From assembly GCA_012295275.1 (NCBI GenBank), contig CM022672.1, positions 9,937,404-10,001,403 of the forward strand: a stretch of 64,000 bases of DNA, read 5' to 3'. The translations under genes and the position numbers were made by a program. Below the pieces are notes generated by a model. That model was not told where the DNA came from and searched no databases. It worked only from the letters and a program-made list of their open reading frames with translations. The number at the start of each line of letters is the position of its first letter. Positions within the stretch are counted from its first letter, which is position 1. Source of the stretch: Chrysomallon squamiferum (taxonomy: Eukaryota > Mollusca > Gastropoda > Neomphalida > Peltospiridae). Positions 26,101 to 36,815 of the stretch are shown piece by piece.

Positions 26101-28405
26101 GCAAGAAACTTGGTACTCTCAAATAAATGTAGTCTTGTAAGAAGGGTTTCTTCCCTGAAACTCACATACTTCATTGGTTTTGAAAAACTTGAAACAGATG
26201 TTATAGATTCTGTTAAAAAAATTAATTCTATTCCTCGAAGCCACAGACCCCAAATCCTAACATCATTGGTTCAAGAACATGTAACAGAAGAATGTCAGAA
26301 TACTTGTTACATTAATGTAAAGAGATACTCACACATCTTAAAATCGACAGATTTTATCTGTGGTGTAATAAGACTTGTATATCATCAAAGTAATGAATAT
26401 TCGGAAAAACCAATTACTGAAAATGAAGCGAAGGATATTGAGAGAACATTTCGAAATATTGAATTACGTGAGGTAAATGACCTGAAGACCTGTTTGATAT
26501 ATTATGAGTCCGTTGTCCAAGACAGTGAGTCTAAAAAAAAATGTTGGTTGGATTCTGTGTTTCTTACAGACAGAAATGAACGCGTTCATTTCTTATATCT
26601 TGACCGAAAAGCCTGTCAGCAATACGAGTCTGACATTCGGAGAGAAATATCTAGAAAGACCAGCTGGCAGCATGAGTCTGACATACTATGGGATATATCC
26701 AGTGAAATTGACAGAATGTTGAAAGGACAGATAGGTAGCGCTGTCAGATATTTAAAGAAAATGATGGAGATACCCGGAGAAGAGATTGCTGAATATTTAG
26801 ATAGAAATGAAATAATTGCATTGAATTTGAGAGATTCACATTCCAGTTCACACCTTATACCACCACCTGGATCTTTCATTCCTGAAGAATTCCAATGGAT
26901 GCTTGTGAACAATTTTGATATTTTGCATGAAGGTGATTTTGTGGGTCTCGAGATCTACGACCCGTTGATTTATGAAACACAGAATGATGAGGAAAAAGCA
27001 TCCTTGAGCAATGAGTCTGTCCAAGCTGTTTTCATTTATGTGATAATCAGGTGCGTCGTGAAAAAACATGATTGTCCCATGATGATGACGTATCGTGTGC
27101 AGACTGGTCCAGATGAAATTAAAGAACTAGAAGCTACTAAACTGTACAAGCTGATAAGAGAAAAAAGTGACACTGACAAACAGCTAGAGGTTTCTCAAAG
27201 TGAACCACAGATACCTGATTTTGATGTGAATGATATTCTTACGAAAATTCGCGAGACACTTAAACAAGCCTGGGCTAACATGGATGAAAATGACAGAAAA
27301 AGAGTGATCAAGCGATTTTTTCTGAAATGGCATCCAGATAAAAATGACCCAAGCAAAAAAGGCATGTGCACCAAAATATGCCAGTTTATTAATCATTACT
27401 GGACCAAATTAAAAAGAGGTGAAAACATAGATGACAATGATGAGAAATATTCACCATTTCCAAATGAATATTCCTGGTTTTTTGATCATTTGAACAAAAG
27501 ATCTAAGTCAGACAGAGCTCATTACAATTGTTTCAGAAGACGTAAAAAGAAAAAATCTGGAACATCATCTGGTCACGGTTCTTCTGGATTTCATCACGAT
27601 TCTGGATTTGATGCAGGTTTTGGATTTCATTCAGGATACCATTTTCCGCAAAATCAGGAAGGTAAACGTTGGCTGCAGCAAGCTATATTTGATCTGGAAG
27701 CAGCTAAAACGTCTCTTTCAAGTGCATCTTACGAAGCCTATAATTGGATTTGCTTCAAATGTCATCAGGTTAGTCTTAACATAGTTTTTAACAGGTCTAC
27801 TATTTATACCAATATCGCAATTTTGTTTTTATTTTAAGATGTGTTTAGATAATAAAATAAGAGTGATATAATCATTAAAATAATTCATGAAAGTAGAGAC
27901 AAATTATGTTTGACTAAAATATCTTAAATATTTAAATAACAATAATTAAACATCTATGATAATACAAAATATCTCTCTAGAATATTTTGTCTTCAGTTAT
28001 GAAAAACATATCTTTTTGTTGTATTTTTGTTCATTTATTTATTTAATTTTTGAAATTATTAACTTGCTCATCCCAATTTTTTGAACAGACTTATTAATAT
28101 ATTTGCAGGCTGTAGAAAAGGCTTTGAAAGCCATTTTGTACTGCCAAGATGCTGATTTTGCAGAATTAATCATGGGTCATGATCTGGGGGCTTTGGCAAG
28201 AAATATTAACTGTACAAACAAGAGTGATTTGTGTAGATTGGTTGACACTTTTGAAGGGCTTGGATGTGATTACTCCAAGATGAGATATCCGGATCGTCTC
28301 TCCTTCCCTCGGATTCCTGCCAGTTTGTACAACAAGCAGACTGCTTCTCAAGCCTGCACCATTGCTGAAGATATCATCTCTGAAGTGAACAGAAACATGA
28401 CGTGA
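12906..28405 (+). CDS. Sacsin-like protein (SIRPT repeats, J domain, HEPN domain), interrupted as written
   Basis: Sacsin (SACS/DNAJC29) is a giant Hsp70-linked co-chaperone. Coding exons: 12906-12933, 13353-13447, 14201-14326, 14879-15026, 15184-16686, 16871-27768, 28109-28405; nominal length about 4364 aa (human sacsin is 4579). Three SIRPT repeats start near residues 10, 1331 and 2358. Each has an Hsp90-like ATPase signature (EMIQNAEDA, EIIQNADDA, ELLQNADDA), a GxGF(N/K)(S/A)V motif and a GTLF.FPLR motif. A J domain has its HPD near residue 4121 (KWHPDKN), followed by a Lys/Ser/Gly-rich linker, and a HEPN domain runs from about residue 4231 to the end. There is no ubiquitin-like N-terminal domain. 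The big exon changes frame near 23290-23322, has an in-frame TGA at 23744 and changes back near 24850-24900. It may therefore be a pseudogene, an allele or an assembly error. The family call is firm; orthology to vertebrate SACS rather than a lineage-specific paralogue is uncertain. Confidence 0.88.
13114..13180. repeat. (TTA)n microsatellite, sacsin-like intron 1
   Basis: About 22 TTA units. Confidence 0.95.
13835..13911. repeat. (TTA)n microsatellite, sacsin-like intron 2
   Basis: About 25 TTA units with one interruption. Confidence 0.95.
14082..14136. repeat. (TTA)n microsatellite close to an exon 3 acceptor
   Basis: About 18 TTA units, ending roughly 65 bp before the exon that begins at 14201. 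Confidence 0.95.
14505..14714. other. Unrecognised GC-richer block in intron 3 of the sacsin-like gene
   Basis: This part of the 14327-14878 intron is less AT-rich than its flanks. It is open on the - strand for 69 codons without low complexity and holds a 9-bp inverted repeat, AAACTCGTT cga AACGAGTTT (14570-14590). I do not recognise the peptide. It may be a fragment of an old insertion. Confidence 0.35.
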
Positions 28406-28660
28406 CAATAGAACTGGTCTGGAAAAGAGTGAGTAGTATCAGATATAGAGAATCGGTCCTCCTTGAAATGTGCCCTTTTGATTGAGTATCTTAGTTATTT
28501 TTATCAAAGTACAGTATATGTGCTTTCTTGTCTGTAGTAAATTATCCCTTGGTGTATGCTAGAGAATCGTTGCAATACGTTTACACCATTATTATACCAA
28601 ATTAAAACCAAAAATAATCTGCTGTTTGAAACTGTCATTAGGAATAAAATATTTTGTGGT
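28406..28660 (+). terminator. Probable 3' UTR of the sacsin-like gene, with poly-A signal
   Basis: The stop TGA is at 28403-28405. The first AATAAA hexamer downstream is at 28643-28648, followed by a GT-rich stretch (TTTTGTGGTG), which suits cleavage near 28665. Other AATAAA sequences further on cannot be excluded. Confidence 0.45.
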
Positions 28661-29084
28661 GCCTTCAGACAGATATTTCATGCGCAGATGAATATTCATA
28701 ATGAAGCTCTTTGTTAAGAAAATAATTACCATTCTGTTCTAAAAACAAGTGTTAATTCTAGTAAAACATTTTATGCTTTCAAATTTTACTTCTTCTTAGA
28801 GTAATACTTAAATTTTCAGACATTATCTAGTTTAAAACAGAATTATCGTAGATATTATTAATAATTTGTTCATCATTGACATTTTAATTGTTACTCTGAA
28901 TTGGTGGATCAATAGTATCTTTTCGTTATAATTAGGAATTTATTTTGAGAATAAATTAAAGAGATAATTAGAAATGAGTTTTAATTCATGATCAAATTAC
29001 TAACTAAAGATTTTATAGATTTTTTTAGTCTAATTATAAATATACACATATCTGCTACCTACCAAGCACAAGTAAGTATATCTA

Positions 29085-29330
29085 CATATTTATATTTTCC
29101 AGTTCAAATTATCTATAGACATGTAATGATGTAAACATTAATTAATTCTATATTCGGGTACACTCACCAGAATGTTGATATTTTCCAGTTCCAAACACAA
29201 CAAGACCTGTATTCATGTAGACATTCGTTAATCCTAAACACTGATAGACATACATAAATGTTGACATTTTCCAATTACAAACAGCGATAGGCATGTATTC
29301 ATATAGACATCAAGTAATTTCCAATTTTTA
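29085..29330. repeat. Degenerate tandem repeat, about 85-95 bp units
   Basis: Three successive units each begin with a version of ATATTTTCCAGTTCC (29089, 29182, 29264) and contain a GACATGTATTCATRTAGACAT-like phrase. Confidence 0.6.
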
Positions 29331-30149
29331 GTGCTCCAGATTTCTTCATTTAAGACAAAAAGTATTCAAAATATCATAGACAAAATATGTTTTATTTTTT
29401 TTTATTTTCTTTTTTTTTCTGTTTTTCAGATGGTATAGGAAGAGAAATAACTGAAAGAAGTTAAAATGTAAATGTTTTCAAGACATTATGACTATTTAAT
29501 ATTTGTGTTGTGTGTTTTATTGTGATAGTACTGAATGAAACCTGGTAGAAATTTGTAATCTTTCCACTGAAAAAGATTATCTGTGCTTCTAAATGCAGCT
29601 CTATCACCTCTGTATCTTGTTATGTTAATAGTTTCCTTAGAGAGACAGAGAAAAAAGTTGTGTTTAGTTTGGAAAAAAGTAAGTAATGTTCTTTGTGATT
29701 GATGAATTATTTTTGTTTGATTTTACAATTAAATAATTATCTTGCTTAAAAAGGTATGTGCACAATTTGATTTCATTTATAATTCTTTTCCCCAGCCATC
29801 TTTTATGAAACTTCACAATTACTAGAATTAGTGTACAAATTCAATATTGTCATTACAGTCTGGGTGTTTTCTTGTACATTCTTGTTTTCTGTTTATAAAG
29901 ACAGAGATAAAAATGATTTATATAGTTTGTAAGTATTTTCTGATAAAAACATGTAGTCTCAAATGATGTTATTGAAAAAAATATATATTTTCATTAAATA
30001 TTATCTCTCTAGATTTTTTTATTCAAATTCCAACTAATCATATCACAGAAAGAGATAGTATCATTATATAATAATTGCCAGTTAAGAAGAAAACGTTTAG
30101 CTCTTTAGTTTGTAAATATGTAAGTAATGTTATATGTGAACTATTTTGT

Positions 30150-30645
30150 ATAGAGAAGTGCTCTGAAACACAAGTGACTGAACTTTGTATCTTGCTCATC
30201 AACCTTAATCAGTAGGTAAACAAAATTTGTAGAAACATTATTTAGCATTTTGTTTTTATGTTGTTTAATGATGTTTCTATTTATTTCATTATTTTATAAT
30301 AGTTTAGCTTATTTGTAACTTGATAAATAATTTTGCAATTTGTTCTTATCTGTAAAATTTTCGTTATTTTTTTTTTTTTTTTTTGTTACACAATTTTGCA
30401 CTGAAAGGAAGTTTGAATATGTTTTCCTTTTTGCAAAGATTTAACATTTTATATCCGAACCTGCTCTTAGCAGTAACTGTAAAACAGGAGTATATACTTG
30501 CTTCCACTTTTTTAAAGCTGTTTCAACGTTTTTGCTAATGTACTTACTTGTAAATACATTATTTTACATTCATATTTCCAGTTATTTCTAATAGTTCGGA
30601 CATTTTTCATTGTTATCTACACTTGTTTTTTGAACTTTTTAAAAT

Positions 30646-30691
<46 letters not shown>

Positions 30692-32545
30692 TTGCACACA
30701 TAGTTTTACTTATTTGTAATTGCTTGGACATTTTTAAATTCATTATTTGCACTTAACTGTAATTGTTTGGGTACTCTCTGTTCTAATCTACAATTACTTC
30801 TAACTGGATACTTTGCACCCATATCTGCAGTGGACATTGTATATTTTGCATCCATATTTGCAATTATTTGTAATTGTTTGGACATTTAGCATATGGTAAT
30901 TGCTTCAACAATTTTCATTGCTATTAAACCAGCTTTAATTTATTAAAACATTTCTGATGTTTTTTCAGTTGTTGTTATCATTATTATTATTATTTTTTTA
31001 TTATTGTTGTTGTTTTTGTTGCACATATTTTATGTATATCTGCACTTACTTGCAACTGGATATTTTTGCTGTTTCTTTTAGTAATTTGGCCATCACTTTC
31101 TTTTAACCAGTAGTTAACAAGAATTTGTACAAACATTATCATTCTCTTGTTTTTGTGTTTAATGATGTTTCTGTTTATTTCTTTATTTTATTTTCCTGTA
31201 AAATTTTAGATAGTTTACTCTATTTTTAACTTTCTACAAAACTGTTGAAATTTGTTCTTATCTGTAATGTATTGGATATTTTTATGTGTTTCTAACACTT
31301 CAACATATTTGTAACTTTTGGCATAAATTTACAAATCTGTTCTTATCTCTGACAGATTGATTTTTTAAGATGTAATATATGGGAGATAGTTTGACACATT
31401 TCTTTGTATATAATTCTGCACTGAAAGGAGTTTCTGGAAATGTTTTTTTTTTGTTTTTTTTCTTGACATTTCTACCTTTGTGTGTAAATTTGTTTGCAGT
31501 TTGACATTTTTCATATACTTATAGACCCTGAATGTAATTGATTGAATAGTTTTTAAATATTTTACTTTTTAGATAATTTTTGCACTTAAATGATACAGTA
31601 TAGGACAATTTATATAATTTTTATTTGTCCTTGTTTGTTCAACTGTTTGGATGTGACAATTTTCTATATTTGTTGACATGTACTGAAACATCACACATTT
31701 TTGCTTATGTTGTTACTGTTTGGACATTTATTGCATCTTTCAACATTTTGCCTACATCACTCCCCAACAGTAACTGTAGGAAATGATTACATCCTTATTT
31801 GCACTTAGCTAGCTATAACTGATTATTTGGCATTCATATTTGCAAGTTATAATTGGACATTTTGCATTAATATTTGTAATTACTTTGTAACTGGATATTT
31901 TGCATATTATTTATATTTTGAATACTTATTTGCAGTTATTTGCTGTTTGGATTTTATTGGCATACCTATTTCTACTTAACTGTAATTATTTTGATATTTT
32001 ACATTCAAATCCACAATCACTTGTCAATAAAGATTTTTTCACATATCCACAACACTTACTTGTAATTGCATAGTTTGTATTTGTATTTGCAGTTATTTTC
32101 ATTGTTGATTTCTTTTTCTTTTTTTTTTTCTTTTTTTAGCATTTTGGGATATGTGCTTTTTATTTGCAATCATAAAATTAGGAATTTACTTGTAATAGAA
32201 CTTTTTAAATTCATATTTGGAAATACTTGTAATTAGATATTTTGGTTAACATATGGGATATTTTGCATACGTGTTTGCACTTGTCTGCCTACAGTTACCT
32301 TTAATTTCAATATTTTGTGATTATATTTGCAGTGGTAATTAGTCATTTTACATTCATATTTGAAATGACTTGTAACTGCACATTCTTGTACACATTTTAG
32401 CATTTACCTCTAACTGGTTATATTTACAGTTACTTGTAATTGTTTGGACATTTGGCATATAGTAATAGCTCCATTAGTTTTGCTTGCCTTTTCAAACTTG
32501 TTTGAATTTATTAAAATCTTTTAGATGTCTTATTTCTGGTGACAT
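30150..32545. repeat. Large diverged direct duplications in the intergenic region
   Basis: The block near 30160-30480 corresponds to 31090-31520 (shared TTTAATGATGTTTCTRTTTATTTC, TTTGTTCTTATCTGTAA and GCACTGAAAGGA landmarks). The block near 30855-30970 corresponds to 32405-32540 (shared TTGTAATTGTTTGGACATTT and TTTATTAAAA). Between these the sequence is a mosaic of related short units. Confidence 0.6.
30652..30690. repeat. (TTA)n microsatellite
   Basis: About 13 TTA units. Confidence 0.9.
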
Positions 32546-32598
32546 ATTTCTTTTATTTATTGATATTTCAAGTATTTATGTTTGAAATTGTATGTTGA

Positions 32599-32632
<34 letters not shown>

Positions 32633-32988
32633 ATTTACAAATATCTGCACTTATTTACAGTAGTTTTAACTTTTTGTATTAATATATAAAGATATGTATT
32701 TGCTTTCTGTTCTCACCCGTTTTCAAAACTAATTTAATATGTACATGTAAATTTATTATGTGCAAGATAAAAGAGAGTACAAACATTGTGAGCAGTAGTT
32801 TGAAACAGTAAAATCTTGTTTGAGTTTAACACCAGTTTTGTACATCACGTATTATTAACTGCTTATATTACATGGCTATATCGTGTTTGTGAACTATTAA
32901 TCTTGTAAGTACATGTATCCAGAATAAAGACTTTGAAAACACATATTCTTTTTTTTCTATTTTTTTTCTTTATTTTACTCTTGATTGG

Positions 32989-32992
<4 letters not shown>

Positions 32993-33036
<44 letters not shown>
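32993..33036. repeat. (TG)n microsatellite
   Basis: About 22 TG units. The homologous place in the upstream copy (about 1681-1690) has only five. Confidence 0.95.
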
Positions 33037-33037
<1 letters not shown>

Positions 33038-34520
33038 TTATTACTGAATTTTTATTTTTATTTTTTATTATTATTATTTTTTTTTTAATTAATATTTTTA
33101 AATGAAGAGTAGCAATAAAATAACAAGCATATTGAACAAGAACAGAAAATGACATTTTCCATTTTATGGTGGGCTTTTTCATCCATTCATCCATCTTTCC
33201 ATCTAAACATTCATGGCTGGATGGATAGAGAAAATCTGGCATGGTATATATTTTACATTTTCCTTTTTGTTTTTATTAAAAGTAGCCAGCTTATTATTTC
33301 AGTGTTATCCTTTACTCACCTGAAAACAAAAAGAAGTGTATAAATTGGTGTTTTTATTTCTTTTTACTTTTTCCCCTTTTGTTTTTTTAAATACTAAAGA
33401 CAACTTTAATATGTATTAATCATGTATTATATGTCCATATCATATTTAAAGCATGCTCTGGCTATTATTGAACAGAAAATTTGAATTTTTCATGTGCTCC
33501 AATTATTATAAATCCATGTATGACTTACCTTTAAGCTTAGATTCAATGAGATTTCTCAGAAAAATGTCCTGTTATGAACTTAATGAATAAATGAATAAAT
33601 GTTGATTACTTATAAAAATGCCTTTTTCAATCTCATTTGTTTCTACAATTAAGTTTACCAAACAAGAAAAATTCACATTTGTTTAAAACAATTCAAAAGT
33701 GTATCTTACTGCATCAAACAAGCTGTTCAGTTGCTTAAGTTACATTCTTATATTATGAAATTTTTATTTTATTTTAATCCCTTTAATAAGAAAACAGTCA
33801 TTTGTTATAATGGAGTTTACAGCAGCAGTACTGCAAACGTTTAAGCGTCACTGTTTTAATATCAAAGTTATATTTATTTCATATGCATTTTTATGTTGCT
33901 AATAATAATAATATAAATATAACAGGTCTATTGTTGACAAATATTCCATTAGTGTGTTAATGTGTTTGTGTGTGTGTGTGTGTGAGAGTAAATAATAATA
34001 AAAAATAGTACTAACAGTTAAAAACAAACAACTGATTTCTTTATGCAAAATTATTATTTCATTCATACTTTTTTTCTTTTAATCAACAGTATGTTACAGG
34101 TGTATGTATATAAATAAGATATCAGGTAACCATATATACAGCATAATCCATTATAATTTACATATATACACAAACATTTATTGCAATAGTGTTAAAACAT
34201 ACGTTCTCTTAAAAAGCAATTGTTTTTCAGAACATAAAAAGTATCCTAAAGCAGTGGTTTAAGAAGCTGTTTATGTCATGATACTTACCCACTATTAAAT
34301 AAAACATTAATTGTTTTATCACTTAAATGACATTCTCTTCTGTTGGATTTAAACATTTATTTTCAATATTTAAAGAAAGATCTTTTTCTTATGTAATTAA
34401 ATAAATCCTCGATCAGTGATTACACACATGTCAGACCATTTACCTGAGATGATCTGGATTTATGGATTATTCTTTTTTCTGGACCCAGGCTTAATATTAC
34501 TTAAAATACAAAATAAACAA

Positions 34521-35794
34521 TAAAAAATAAAGAACAAACCTGTATTTAACAAAGATAAATGTATATATTTCTAGAAGGTGGACAAATGGTCTGGTTCTGT
34601 ATGATGGTGCTGCTTTTATTTTTAATATTTAAAGACTGTGTTTTTAAATGAAAAAATGTAAAGAGCCCACATACAATCAAGTATGTATATATTGTTAACA
34701 CAATTAAGCAAATCCTGAAAGATAAAATACTTTGTTCTGAATATTTAAGAACTGATATTATTTTATATATTGCATCAAACTGGTAAAAATGATCTGTCAG
34801 ATACCTATGTTACTTTGCATTTACCAAACTGTGTAATAGATCAGTTATTAAAACTCAATGATTAAAGTACATAGACCACAACCAAAAAACCATACTGGTG
34901 AGAAATTTGCAGCACAGATGGATATAGGTGACAGCAAAATGGTGAAATACAAATTGGCTAAAACTATGACAAAACCAAATGATGAAACATTGACAAAACC
35001 AACCAACTAAAATGACAACTGATCAGAAACAAGAATGTAATTCACTGTCTACTTGAATTTTAAAGAATATTCCTTATTTTTGTATTTCACTGGTATTTCT
35101 TAACAATAACCATGTCGTCTTATAATTTATTTATTTATTCAGTTCACGGTCACTAGGTATCTCCTATATGAATATCTGCCATTTTTTAAATATCATTCCT
35201 TTTACAACTACTTAAATCAACTTGCTTTTTCTTTTCTTCAGAGAAAAGGTTATGGTCTTATATTGAGAGGGCCATGGGAATCAGTGGAACTATTCAAGAT
35301 CTATATAGTATGGAGTTCACAGCAAAATTTTATTTATAGGTATCAAATCAATCCTATTTACCTTAAGTATCTGTACTGTTATTAACTGAATACAACTGAC
35401 TTTATTAAGCTGAAATTTTGTTTATATTTGACCGAAGACTGGGATTTATATCCAACAACAAACATTCAATTCTGATATTCTGAAATTCTTCAATGATTAA
35501 ATTATTGTTAAACAATATTACAAACTGCTTTCAGGTTTCAACATTATATACAACTGTTGTTATTTGTAGTTTCTGTGGCTTTAGTTTAACATTATCTGAA
35601 AGCAAGGATTTAACTTGACAAGCAAAATATGATGACCACTGGTACAAACTAATTTAAAAAGCCAGAACTATAGAAGTAATAAATATGAGATATGAAGCAT
35701 AAATAATCATGAATGAAATAATAATAATAATAATAATATTTTTAGGAAATTTAATATATATAATCCTCAAGATGAAATTTTATGAATAAGCCAA

Positions 35795-35831
<37 letters not shown>

Positions 35832-36815
35832 AATGAATAAAAATTAAAATCAAAATTGAAATAAAAAAATAAATAAATAAAAGAAAAAATAATATTTCAG
35901 TATTTATGTGAGAAAATATTTAAAAATGTCAATGTTATTAACATTATTATTATTGTTTTTAAAATTGTGAGATTTTACATGAGTTGGAGATTATAAAGAA
36001 AAAGTACTGAACCAAATGGCCATAAGAAAATAATGCTATTGTGTCCATCAGTTTGTTTTCAATAAAGGCAAACTAATCACTTGTACAGCAGATGTGTGGA
36101 GAATATCACAAAAACAGAATGTCATAAATAAATAAATAATACAAGAAATACAAACACCTGCTCAAACAGCACAGCCAGTCATTAGCATTATTGTAAACCT
36201 AGCTCAAATATTTCGATATATTCTTTATTGAATTCCTGAACTTTGATAACATTTAACTCTATGTTATCCCTGCTGTGAAATAATTTCCACTATTATCTTT
36301 ACAGCTGAAAACTGATGTACTTTGAAATAAAATATTTCAACTTCTAACAGGCTACTTATAGGAAACCTTGATTTTATGAAAACATATTCCCATTCTATTT
36401 ATAACCTTCCCACCAGCTAATATTATTTTCAGTCAGTATTAATGAATGTCTATATTTTTTCAACCCTCACTGGTCATAACAGAAAACTTTGGAATACTGT
36501 TAACAATGGAAAAAAAATATATATATATATGTATTTTAATGTGTTTTGTGTCCATTTTCAAAATGTCTTTTTCAAAATCATTTTGAAAAATAGAAATATC
36601 CCATATTTAAAAAATATTGGATTTACAATCATTTACAAAAACATCTCACAACAGCTACAGTATCCCATGGCACGTATATCACTTGGTTATCAAAATATTT
36701 GATTCCAATGTATTGACAATAGGTTATCAAAATATCTGATTCCAATGTATTTACATCACCACAGCACTGTGTTATTGAGTAAACTGCTCCACTGATTTAA
36801 TTCCATTTCATCTTG
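34521..36815. other. GOLGA2 3' flank / likely 3' UTR, no separate gene seen
   Basis: Lies immediately downstream (in transcription sense) of the GOLGA2 stop at 36816. A poly-A tract is at 35798-35829. A candidate poly-A signal on the - strand is TTTATT (AATAAA in sense) at 36224-36229. No other coding signal is supported. Confidence 0.5.
35798..35829. repeat. Poly-A tract
   Basis: About 32 consecutive A, followed by A-rich sequence. Confidence 0.9.

Larger units (their letters stand above)
28661..32769. other. Non-coding region of degenerate repeats between the sacsin-like gene and the GOLGA2 flank
   Basis: No exon can be supported. The sequence is made of recurring AT-rich phrases (TTTGCACTTACTTGTAATTG, GGATATTTTGCAT and similar) and larger duplicated blocks described separately. 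Confidence 0.6.
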
